NCBI GenBank assembly: GCA_945883695.1
Contig: CAMCYK010000032.1
Span: 1-37,457, forward strand
Reading direction: 5' to 3'
Origin: Akkermansia muciniphila
GTDB taxonomy: Bacteria > Verrucomicrobiota > Verrucomicrobiia > Verrucomicrobiales > Akkermansiaceae
Length of the DNA stretch: 37,457 bases
Shown here: positions 24,371 through 31,054 of the stretch, one piece after another
How positions within the stretch are numbered: position 1 is the stretch's first letter
How the letters are laid out: the number at the start of each line of letters is the position of its first letter
Notes under the pieces: generated by a model
The model's input: the letters and a program-made list of their open reading frames with translations, nothing else
Told to the model about the DNA's origin: nothing
Databases searched by the model: none
Position numbers and translations under genes: made by a program

Positions 24371-25302
24371 GGCATTACCTCCTCGGTTCGTTCCAAAACC
24401 GCCGGACGTCCCGTGCGGTTGCGCACGATGACCGTGATTTTCCGCCGGGCCCCGGAGACGCTGCCAATGCTCTCCAGTCGGGTGGTGGTGTCGTTCACGG
24501 TCATTCGGGCTAAAACTTCGGGGCGCAGGGTGCCGTCCACGCCAAGGAGTGCAAGCGCTTGCTGCACCGATTGGAAGGGCGCGTCGTCCTCGGTGTCGCG
24601 CAGGCCGTCGGCCCCGCGGACGGTCTCGGGGATCACCGCGGCCTCTTCCACCGAGACTTCGGCGGCGGCGGCGATCAGTTCGGCGGAGGCCTCGTTCAAG
24701 TCGAGCGCGCCGGCGCTCCAGATCGTGAACCAGTTCCGCCAGTCGGGCTTGAGCGCCTCGACGTATTCCATGCCGCGCACCAGGCGGACCTCGTCGAGAT
24801 GGTAAAAGGGCCGGTTGAAGGGCTGGTTGAGGCGTCCTTGGTCGAGATACCAGTCGACCTCCGCCCCGTTCAAGCCGACCTCGTCGTTGGCATCGACCCA
24901 GTCGATCAGGGCGTCGACCACCGCCTGGGCTTCCTCGAGTTCGAGCCCCCAGTCGATGAACATCGACTTGAGGAGCTGCTCGTCCTGCCGCAGCACGATC
25001 GCGTTGATGTTGAATTTTTCGCCCTCGGAAATGATCCGCGCCTCGAAGCCTTCGCCGTTCTCTTCCGACAACTGCCGGAGCAGCGGATCGGTGCGCTTGA
25101 CCGCGGGATTCGACGCCACGGCGATGCCCATTTCGGCCAGCTGCCGGGCGCGGAACCCGTGGACCTGGGCGGTCGCCACCTCGACGTCGAAGGACACCAC
25201 GCGGATCGCCGCCATCGAGGCCAGCGCGAGGATCGCGATCAGCCACAGCACCGCCACCAGGGCCGAGCCGCGGGCGCGGGACGCGTGTCGTTTGAAAATC
25301 AT
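24367..25302 (-). CDS. gspK: GspK-type minor pseudopilin
   Basis: The 311-residue protein has a short basic leader, a prepilin-like cut after RARG and a hydrophobic helix SALVAVLWLIAILALASMAA. The long periplasmic domain contains NAIVLRQDEQLLKSMFIDWG and LIDWVDANDEVGLNGAE, typical of GspK, including the acidic WVDANDE segment that binds calcium in the family. It is larger than the other pseudopilins, as expected for the pilus-tip member. ATGA overlaps the gspJ stop. Confidence 0.92.
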   Translation of the reverse strand: MIFKRHASRARGSALVAVLWLIAILALASMAAIRVVSFDVEVATAQVHGFRARQLAEMGIAVASNPAVKRTDPLLRQLSEENGEGFEARIISEGEKFNINAIVLRQDEQLLKSMFIDWGLELEEAQAVVDALIDWVDANDEVGLNGAEVDWYLDQGRLNQPFNRPFYHLDEVRLVRGMEYVEALKPDWRNWFTIWSAGALDLNEASAELIAAAAEVSVEEAAVIPETVRGADGLRDTEDDAPFQSVQQALALLGVDGTLRPEVLARMTVNDTTTRLESIGSVSGARRKITVIVRNRTGRPAVLERTEEVMP

Positions 25303-26189
25303 CGGCCACCTCCTGGTCCACCGCGACCGCCGCCGGGGCCGCCTTGACCACGGCCGCCGCCACCTTCACCACGACCGCCGCCACCTTCGCCCCGGCCGCC
25401 GCGACCACCCCGGCCTTCGCCTTCGCCACGACCCGGTCCGCCTGGACCCCCGCCCGGGACGTCGCCGATCTGCATGCCGCCGCCCGGCAGGCCGCCTTGG
25501 CCGCCCTGGCCTTGCTGCTGTTGCAGCTGGCGCATCATCACCTCGGGGTCCTGCTTCGGGGTGATCCAAAAAATCTGGCGGATCCACTTGCCCTGGGCAC
25601 CGAAGCCGATGGTCAGCTCCAGTTGCAAGGGCAGCCGGCCGACCAGGTCCCAGTCGTTCTGCCATTCCATCGTCCGGCCGTCGAGCACCCGCCATTCGAA
25701 GCCGCGGACATCTTCCAGCAGCACCACTTCCGCGAAGGGCTCGGCGTCTTCGTCCACGTTGAGGTTGTCGCTGTCCTCCAGAATCTCGTTCTCGTAGTAG
25801 CGGAGGACGATGTCCAGGTAGTTGTCGCGGCGCGCCACGGTCGCGATCTGCACCGCCTTGGCGACCTTCTCGGTGCCGCCCCAGGTAAAGGCCAGCGGGA
25901 CGTTCTGCAGGGTCAGTTTGGAAAGGTAGTGGTTGCCGGCGTCTTCCCAGGTCAGCTCCATCCGGGTGTTTCCCGGCAAGGTGCCGAAACGGTTGGCCAA
26001 CAGGGTGAAAAAGGCGTTCTTCGCGCTTTCCTCGTTCTGCTTTTTGACCACGTCGTTGCTCAGCCGCAGGTTGGCCGTGGCCGAGCCGAAAATCATCCCG
26101 ACCAGCATCGCCAGCACGCCCATGGCGACCACCAGTTCCATCAAGGTGAAGCCGCCTTGCCGGCCCTGCGCTGGAAGGGGCTTTCTCAT
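25299..26189 (-). CDS. gspJ: GspJ-like minor pseudopilin with Gly/Arg-rich tail
   Basis: The 296-residue protein has a prepilin leader with cleavage at QGG|FTLMELVVAMGVL, the standard hydrophobic helix, and a GspJ-like globular domain to about residue 215 (PLQLELTIGFGAQGKWIRQI near its end). Residues about 222-296 form a striking low-complexity tail: QQQQGQGG, then GGRGEGGGGRGQGG and related repeats rich in Gly, Arg and Glu. GspJ normally has no such tail. Order and size fit GspJ, next to gspI and gspK. ATGA overlap with gspI. Confidence 0.85.
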   Translation of the reverse strand: MRKPLPAQGRQGGFTLMELVVAMGVLAMLVGMIFGSATANLRLSNDVVKKQNEESAKNAFFTLLANRFGTLPGNTRMELTWEDAGNHYLSKLTLQNVPLAFTWGGTEKVAKAVQIATVARRDNYLDIVLRYYENEILEDSDNLNVDEDAEPFAEVVLLEDVRGFEWRVLDGRTMEWQNDWDLVGRLPLQLELTIGFGAQGKWIRQIFWITPKQDPEVMMRQLQQQQGQGGQGGLPGGGMQIGDVPGGGPGGPGRGEGEGRGGRGGRGEGGGGRGEGGGGRGQGGPGGGRGGPGGGR

Positions 26190-26617
26190 GGCTGGTAGAG
26201 ACGCGAATAGCGCCAGGTTTCGGCCATCTGTTCGCGGGCCACCGCGTTGTCGAACCAGCGGGCGACCACCTCGATCCGATACATTTCCTGCAACAACTGG
26301 CCGTCCTCGTTTTCCATCTCCTCCAGCAACTCGACGGTCGTCTCGATCTCGAGGCCGGCGTCGGACATCTCGTCGACCGCCACCGAGGTGGTGCCTTCCT
26401 CGAGCACCGGGTACGACATCGCCTCCGCCAGCGCGCTTTCGAGCAAGCGGGTCATTTTCAGCTTGCGCTGGGCGGTCGAGGCCAGGTCCGCGGTCTGGTG
26501 GAGGGCCACCGCGAAGCCGGTCGCCGCCGACATGAAGACCGCCAGCGCCAGCAGCACCTCCAGCAGGAGGAAGCCCTTGCGGCGGCGCTTCGGAGCACGA
26601 TGGGATGGGAGTCGCAT
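26186..26617 (-). CDS. gspI: GspI-like minor pseudopilin
   Basis: The 143-residue protein has an unusually long basic leader (MRLPSHRAPKRRRKG) and the cut site KG|FLLLEVLLALAVFMSAATG, which has the conserved Glu at position 5. The small periplasmic domain fits GspI. It lies between gspH (7 nt upstream) and gspJ (4-nt overlap), in the classic minor-pseudopilin order H-I-J-K. Confidence 0.88.
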   Translation of the reverse strand: MRLPSHRAPKRRRKGFLLLEVLLALAVFMSAATGFAVALHQTADLASTAQRKLKMTRLLESALAEAMSYPVLEEGTTSVAVDEMSDAGLEIETTVELLEEMENEDGQLLQEMYRIEVVARWFDNAVAREQMAETWRYSRLYQP

Positions 26618-26624
26618 GGGAAAA

Positions 26625-27194
26625 TCAGTAGGCTTCCTTCGCGGTGTAGCGGATGCCGCCGGTCAGCGGATGGAATTCCATCTCCATCCAGCTTTTGCCG
26701 GTTTCCAAACGGACCCCGACCGGCTCGCAAAAGCCCTCGGGGTCGAAGCGCCAGACTTGCCGGGATTTCGCATCGATCGGGATCCAGGCGTCGCTGGCCC
26801 AGCGGCGGACCGACATTTTCATGTCGCCGTCGGTCGCCCATTGGTCGTGGACGCTGCCGCTCTCGCTGCCGGCGAGTTCCAGCAGGACCGCCGCCTTTTC
26901 CCGCTCGGCCGGCTCGATGATCGCCTCGGCCAGCGGCATCAGGCTGACCCGGTTCTCGAAGAATTCCAAAGCGTAGGGCCGCTGCTGCAAGGCCGCGACG
27001 GTCCTCGCCCGCTTCGCGAGCGACTCGATCTCCCCCGACGAGGACTTCAGCGCGCGGTCGGCGTCCGAGTTGACCATCACGCCGATCGCGCCGCCGGCGA
27101 TCACCGCGATGAGCAGCAGCACGACGACGATCTCGATCAGGGTGAAGCCTGCCGCGGCGGGCTTAATCGCCCGTGCCTTGGCTACTCCGGTCAT
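26625..27194 (-). CDS. gspH: GspH-like pseudopilin
   Basis: The 189-residue protein has the prepilin motif AAG|FTLIEIVVVLLLIAVIAGG and a GspH/FimT-like C-terminal domain. Its start ATG (27194) lies 32 nt inside the end of gspG in another frame, so the two are translationally linked. GspH caps the pseudopilus together with I, J and K. Confidence 0.88.
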   Translation of the reverse strand: MTGVAKARAIKPAAAGFTLIEIVVVLLLIAVIAGGAIGVMVNSDADRALKSSSGEIESLAKRARTVAALQQRPYALEFFENRVSLMPLAEAIIEPAEREKAAVLLELAGSESGSVHDQWATDGDMKMSVRRWASDAWIPIDAKSRQVWRFDPEGFCEPVGVRLETGKSWMEMEFHPLTGGIRYTAKEAY

Positions 27195-27606
27195 CTTCGG
27201 TTCCTTCCTTCATGTCCGGGCCGATGCTGATGATCTCGAACTCGCTCGGATTCTTGCTGCCAGGAAACTTGTAGCCGTAGGGATTCCGCCACGGGTCGAG
27301 GGGGAGCTTGGTCATCACCTGGGTCCAGTCATCGGGCTTCGGCGTGGTGGTCGGCTTTTCGACCAGCGCCTTGAGGCCCTGCTGGGTGGTCGGGTAGTTG
27401 CCGGCGTTGATCTTGTAGGTGCGCAAGGCCGAGCCGATCGAGAGGAAGTCGGATTTGACCTGCTGCACCTTGGCCCCGTCGCCGATCCCGCCAATCAGTG
27501 CGATCGAGCCGCCGAGCAGAACGGCGATGATTCCAAGGACGATGACCATTTCGAGCAGGGTGAAGCCGGCGGCGACACGATGGCGGATGGAGCGGTGGTG
27601 TTTCAT
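27163..27606 (-). CDS. gspG: GspG major pseudopilin
   Basis: The 147-residue protein has the leader MKHHRSIRHRVAAG and the mature start FTLLEMVIVLGIIAVLLGG. The C-terminal part carries the strongly conserved GspG block YPTTQQGLKALVEKP, then LPLDPWRNPYGYKFPG and IISIGPD, which bind the stabilising calcium. It is the first gene of the operon. No clear Shine-Dalgarno sequence or promoter is visible before the ATG at 27606. Confidence 0.97.
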   Translation of the reverse strand: MKHHRSIRHRVAAGFTLLEMVIVLGIIAVLLGGSIALIGGIGDGAKVQQVKSDFLSIGSALRTYKINAGNYPTTQQGLKALVEKPTTTPKPDDWTQVMTKLPLDPWRNPYGYKFPGSKNPSEFEIISIGPDMKEGTEDDRSSQGTGD

Positions 27607-27716
27607 GAGTCGGTCAATGAGGTTGCTGAGAGTAGCCTTACGCGGGAGAAAAACCCGTGCGACTTAAAAGTTGTCGGGAAATTCCGCCGCACCGAACTCC
27701 CGCGTTCCGGATTTTT

Positions 27717-27818
27717 AACCGCGAAAAGACGCTAACGGACGCGAAATTTGAAATGCAGGGCATCGAAAGGCCTTTCGGCTGTTCCAAATTTCGCGTCCTT
27801 TCGCGCCTTTTCGCGGTT
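27717..27818. repeat. Long imperfect palindrome with inner hairpin
   Basis: Two 34-bp arms (27717-27750 and 27785-27818) are inverted copies. The arm begins AACCGCGAAAAG and ends GGACGCGAAATTTG, with a few differences between arms. Between the arms sits a 14-bp perfect palindrome CGAAAGGCCTTTCG (27764-27777). The element lies in the 345-bp gap between the divergent gspG and dehydrogenase genes. The rest of the gap shows no gene and no confident promoter. Confidence 0.8.
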
Positions 27819-27951
27819 CAGTTCCATCTCCCGAAACTTCCCGCGATTCCCGCATCCCCCAATCCGTTCAAGAAGGAGCCAGCGTTCCAGTCGTGACCGG
27901 AATTCCTTGCCAGCCCGCCCGCTTTCCCCCACCCCTTCGGCCACCATCCCC

Positions 27952-29175
27952 ATGAACAAGGTCCTTCTCATCGGAGCCGGCGGTGTCGGCAGCGTCGTCG
28001 CCCACAAATGCGCCATGGTCCCCGAGGTCTTCGGCGAGATCACCCTGGCCTCCCGCACCGTCTCGAAGTGCGACGCGATCGCCGCCGAGGTCAAGAAGCG
28101 CACCGGCCGCGACATCGCCACCGCCCAGGTCGACGCTGACGATCCGCTTCAAACGGCCGCTTTAATTCGCAAAACCGGCGCGACCCTGGTCATCAACGTC
28201 GCCCTCCCCTACCAGGACCTCACGATCATGCAGGCCTGCCTCGACGCCGGCGTCGATTACCTCGACACCGCGAACTACGAGCCGAAGGACGTCGCGAAGT
28301 TCGAATACTCGTGGCAGTGGAACCTCCACGAGACCTGGCTGAAGGCCGGCCGCTCCGCCCTGCTCGGCTCCGGCTTCGACCCCGGCGTGACCAACGTCTT
28401 CACCGCCTGGGCGCTCAAGCACCACTTCGACGAGATCCACACGCTCGACATCATCGACGTCAACGGCGGCAACCACGGCCACGCCTTCGCCACCAATTTC
28501 AACCCGGAGATCAACATCCGCGAGGTCACCGCCGAGTGCCGCCACTTTGAGGACGGCGCGTTTGTCGAGACCCCGCCGATGTCGAAGCACCAGTCCTTCA
28601 CCTGCCCCGACGGTGTCGGCACCTACGAGATCTACCGGATGTACCACGAGGAGCTGGAGTCGCTGGTGAAGCACCTCCCGACCATCAAGCGCGCGCAGTT
28701 CTGGATGAGCTTCTCGCCGAACTACCTGAAGCACCTCGAGGTCCTGCAGAACGTCGGCATGACCCGCATCGACCCGGTGATCTATCAGGGCGTGGAAATC
28801 ATTCCCCTCCAGTTCCTCAAGGCCGTGCTGCCCAACCCCGGCGACCTCGGCGTGACGACCAAGGGCAGGACCTGCATCGGCAACGTCATCACCGGCGTGA
28901 AGGACGGCCAGCAGAAGGCGATCTACATCTACAACATCTGCGACCACGAGGCCTGCTTCGCCGAAGTCGGCAGCCAGGCGATCTCCTACACCACCGGCGT
29001 CCCGGCGATGATCGGCGCCAAGCAGATGCTCGAAGGCAAATGGCGCAAGCCGGGGGTCTGGAACATGGAGCAGTACGATCCCGACGGCTTCATGGCGGAC
29101 CTGAACGTCCATGGTTTGCCGTGGCAGTTCATCGAGCTGACGCCGGAGCAGGCGGCGGGGTTCGTGGTGGCGTAA
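27952..29175 (+). CDS. Saccharopine-dehydrogenase-family enzyme, probable carboxynorspermidine synthase
   Basis: The 407-residue protein starts with a Rossmann NAD(P) motif (VLLIGAGGVGSVVAHKC) followed by FGEITLASRT and conserved DYLDTANYEPKDV, GSGFDPGVTNVFTAW and IDVNGGNHGHAFATNFNPE blocks. These match carboxynorspermidine synthase (carboxyspermidine dehydrogenase), which condenses aspartate semialdehyde with a diamine in bacterial (nor)spermidine synthesis; the length fits. The usual decarboxylase partner is not in the window. The ATG at 27952 puts the Rossmann motif at the N-terminus. The TAA stop is the first base triplet of the repeat at 29173-29228. Confidence 0.9.
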   Translation: MNKVLLIGAGGVGSVVAHKCAMVPEVFGEITLASRTVSKCDAIAAEVKKRTGRDIATAQVDADDPLQTAALIRKTGATLVINVALPYQDLTIMQACLDAGVDYLDTANYEPKDVAKFEYSWQWNLHETWLKAGRSALLGSGFDPGVTNVFTAWALKHHFDEIHTLDIIDVNGGNHGHAFATNFNPEINIREVTAECRHFEDGAFVETPPMSKHQSFTCPDGVGTYEIYRMYHEELESLVKHLPTIKRAQFWMSFSPNYLKHLEVLQNVGMTRIDPVIYQGVEIIPLQFLKAVLPNPGDLGVTTKGRTCIGNVITGVKDGQQKAIYIYNICDHEACFAEVGSQAISYTTGVPAMIGAKQMLEGKWRKPGVWNMEQYDPDGFMADLNVHGLPWQFIELTPEQAAGFVVA

Positions 29176-29228
29176 GGAGTGTCGACGTGCCGTCGACACC
29201 CGTGTTGACCGAAGGTCAACACTCCGTA
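29173..29228. repeat. Two-hairpin intergenic repeat, copy 1
   Basis: The 50-nt core (29176-29225) is GGA, a hairpin (GTGTCGACG / CGTCGACAC, loop TGC), a 2-nt spacer, a second hairpin (GTGTTGACC / GGTCAACAC, loop GAA), then TCC. The preceding TAA is the stop codon of the dehydrogenase. Copy 2 is at 30315-30370 in the same orientation. Confidence 0.9.
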
Positions 29229-29350
29229 CGAAACCAAGCCCGTCTGCCCCGTCCACGGCGACTACCTCTTGTCCCCGGTCATCCCGGAACCCGGCACCCT
29301 CGCCGCCCCCTGCCAGAATCCGGAGCATCGGCCTGCCGATACGAAGGACT

Positions 29351-29366
29351 GGTGAGGCTCCTCACC
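29351..29366. promoter_or_regulatory. Inverted repeat, possible operator
   Basis: GGTGAGG and CCTCACC, separated by two bases, form a 16-nt inverted repeat about 50 bp upstream of the small ORF start at 29416. Its place just before the putative promoter suits autoregulation of a toxin-antitoxin-like pair; binding is not shown. Confidence 0.35.
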
Positions 29367-29380
29367 CGTGAAATCCCGAC

Positions 29381-29409
29381 TTTCCAGCAACCCGGAAGCG
29401 GCGTAGAGT
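29381..29409 (+). promoter_or_regulatory. Weak sigma-70-like promoter before the small ORF
   Basis: TTTCCA (29381-29386) and TAGAGT (29404-29409) are 17 bp apart, each matching the consensus at four of six bases. The -10 element ends 6 bp before the ATG, so transcripts would be leaderless or nearly so, consistent with no Shine-Dalgarno sequence. Confidence 0.28.
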
Positions 29410-29415
29410 CCCCGC

Positions 29416-29667
29416 ATGCTCGAACAAGGCTACCGCCCCTCGATCCGCAGGCTTCAGCTCGATTTCGCCGCACGCGTCGCCCGCAAGATCATGCTGGAGC
29501 GCCGCGAACGCGCCGGCACGCGCCCGCCGAAGAGCAAGATCACCGATAACAGTGAGCCTTGGCTGGAGAATCCGGATTCGGTCGCGGATTACTGGTTCAT
29601 CGCCACCCAAGTGAACAAAGCCGTTGAAACATGGGGACCCCGACCGACCGCTTTATCCGGCTCCTGA
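29416..29667 (+). CDS. Small basic protein upstream of a nucleotidyltransferase
   Basis: The 83-residue protein has an Arg/Lys-rich N-terminal half (RRLQLDFAARVARKIMLERR) and a C-terminal part with ENPDSVADYWFIATQVNKAV. I do not recognise the family. Its last 37 nt overlap the start of the nucleotidyltransferase gene, which suggests coupled translation. The small size, basic character and position before a nucleotidyltransferase fit an antitoxin-like partner, but this is inference from layout only. An inverted repeat and a weak promoter lie just upstream. Confidence 0.6.
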   Translation: MLEQGYRPSIRRLQLDFAARVARKIMLERRERAGTRPPKSKITDNSEPWLENPDSVADYWFIATQVNKAVETWGPRPTALSGS

Positions 29668-30317
29668 CCTCCCGCCACCGGGTGATTGTGCTGGGCGGCC
29701 TGGCCGTAATTGCCCACGGACTCAGTCGCTCGACCTACGATGGAGACATCTGGCTCGATCCCATGCCAGGTAGCGACACTTGGGCAACCGAACTGGAGCG
29801 GTGCTGTCGCGACTTCGGCGGGCTCACCCTCCATCGACTTCCGGGGTGGACGCCGGTCTCCGGTGACGAGATCAGAACAGCTGTTGTCGACACCGGTATC
29901 ATCAGGGTTCTTGGTCTCGACTGCCCCTTGGACGTTTTTCGCGTTCCGAACGAGATTGAGGCCGAGGCTTTCGATGAAGTGTGTGCCCGGGGAACCATTC
30001 GTTCCGACGGGACCATACTCCCGGATCCCCTCGATCTGCTCCAAAGCAAGATGGACACAGGACGGGACAAGGACCGGCTGGACATCGGCCATTTGGAATC
30101 AGTCGTCAGACGAACCTACGAGGAGCAGCTCCCATTCGCGTCCTACGAAAAGGCTCAAGCCATGCTGGCCCGCTACTCCGAATGGCAGGTCCTCCAAGCC
30201 GCCCTCCTGAACCCTTCCCCCGAAGTTCGCGAACTCGCCATGACCCACCTCCGCGAATTCGCCGCGGCCGGGGACCCCTTCTCGCTCGCGATCCTCGAGG
30301 GGCGGGAGATCCCGTAA
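29631..30317 (+). CDS. Nucleotidyltransferase-fold protein, possible toxin
   Basis: The 228-residue protein carries the MNT/AbiEii-like signature: GGLAVIAHGLSRSTYDGDIW, in which Gly-Gly, the His-Gly, and the D-x-D pair are the nucleotide- and metal-binding residues. The later PLDVF supplies a probable third acidic residue. KMDTGRDKDRLDIGHLE near residue 140 matches the KD..DI pattern seen in AbiEii-type and related nucleotidyltransferases. Such proteins can act as toxins by adding nucleotides to tRNA or proteins; the target here is unknown. The gene is sampled near 53% GC, lower than its neighbours. It sits between two copies of the 50-nt repeat; its TAA stop begins copy 2. Confidence 0.75.
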   Translation: MGTPTDRFIRLLTSRHRVIVLGGLAVIAHGLSRSTYDGDIWLDPMPGSDTWATELERCCRDFGGLTLHRLPGWTPVSGDEIRTAVVDTGIIRVLGLDCPLDVFRVPNEIEAEAFDEVCARGTIRSDGTILPDPLDLLQSKMDTGRDKDRLDIGHLESVVRRTYEEQLPFASYEKAQAMLARYSEWQVLQAALLNPSPEVRELAMTHLREFAAAGDPFSLAILEGREIP

Positions 30318-30370
30318 GGAGTGTCGACGTGCCGTCGACACTCGTGTGGACCACAGGTCCACACTCCTTA
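30315..30370. repeat. Two-hairpin intergenic repeat, copy 2
   Basis: The 50-nt core (30318-30367) has the same first hairpin as copy 1. The second hairpin is changed on both sides (GTGTGGACC / GGTCCACAC), so pairing is kept. The flanking TAA and TTA make the ends inverted: TAAGGAGTGT at the left and ACACTCCTTA at the right. The left TAA is the nucleotidyltransferase stop and the right TTA is the stop of the HAD gene on the minus strand. Confidence 0.92.
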
Positions 30371-31048
30371 GCCGGCCCGCCCGCCGGCCCGGACCTCTTC
30401 CAGGGTCGCAACCACCCGGGTCGCGCCGGCTTGCCGCAACTCGTCCACCGAAAATCGTCCCGTCGCCACCGCCAGGCACGGCGACCCGAGCGCGCGGGCG
30501 CAGGCGATGTCCTTCGGCGTATCGCCGATCACCAGGGTTTCCTCCGGCGTGAAACGGCGGCCGGCATGGCGCGCCGCCCGCTCCATGGCCACCGGCCCCA
30601 ACCGGTTGCGGTCGGCGTGATCGCAGCCGTAAGCTCCGAACCCGAAATGCCGGTCGAGCCCGAAATGGCGCATCTTCGCCGCGGCCCCGGCCGCGATGTT
30701 GCCGGTCAACAGGCCGACGCTGGTGCCGGGCGATCCCGCCAGGTCGTCGAGCAAATCCGCCGCTCCGGGCAAAACCCGCCCGGGGAATCCGCCGTGGGCG
30801 AGATTCCACTCGAGCCGCCGCAGGTAGACCGCGAAAAAAACCTCCTCGCCGCCTGGATCGCAAACGCGGCCGAAGTGAGCATGGAGGACGGCCAGCACGC
30901 CGAGGTCGGTGCTGCCGGCCAGATCGAGTTCCGGTCCGTCACCGCCGAAATGCTCCCTCGCCGCTTCCTGCAAGGCGCACATCCCGGCACCTCCGGTGTC
31001 CACCAGGGTGCCGTCGATGTCGAACAGCCAGAGCGTCGCCGCGGGCAC
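30368..31048 (-). CDS. HAD-superfamily phosphatase (phosphoglycolate phosphatase-like)
   Basis: The 226-residue protein has the HAD motif FDIDGTLVDT (nucleophile D10, acid D12), motif II LLTGN, and motif IV LVIGDTPKDIACA. A helical cap lies between motif I and II, as in phosphoglycolate and beta-phosphoglucomutase-type enzymes. It should remove phosphate from a small metabolite; the substrate cannot be told. The start is a GTG at 31048, six bases after the infC stop, so the gene is probably co-transcribed with infC. Its TAA stop lies at the edge of repeat copy 2. Confidence 0.9.
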   Translation of the reverse strand: MPAATLWLFDIDGTLVDTGGAGMCALQEAAREHFGGDGPELDLAGSTDLGVLAVLHAHFGRVCDPGGEEVFFAVYLRRLEWNLAHGGFPGRVLPGAADLLDDLAGSPGTSVGLLTGNIAAGAAAKMRHFGLDRHFGFGAYGCDHADRNRLGPVAMERAARHAGRRFTPEETLVIGDTPKDIACARALGSPCLAVATGRFSVDELRQAGATRVVATLEEVRAGGRAG

Positions 31049-31054
31049 GGGAAC

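Noticed and set aside
19311..27606. Could the operon be a type IV pilus operon (PilM-N-O-P-Q) rather than type II secretion
   Set aside because: The minor pseudopilin set H-I-J-K and the GspG block YPTTQQGLKALVEKP favour type II secretion, although GspL/M/C-like parts are PilMNOP-like; I therefore kept the Gsp names and note the ambiguity.
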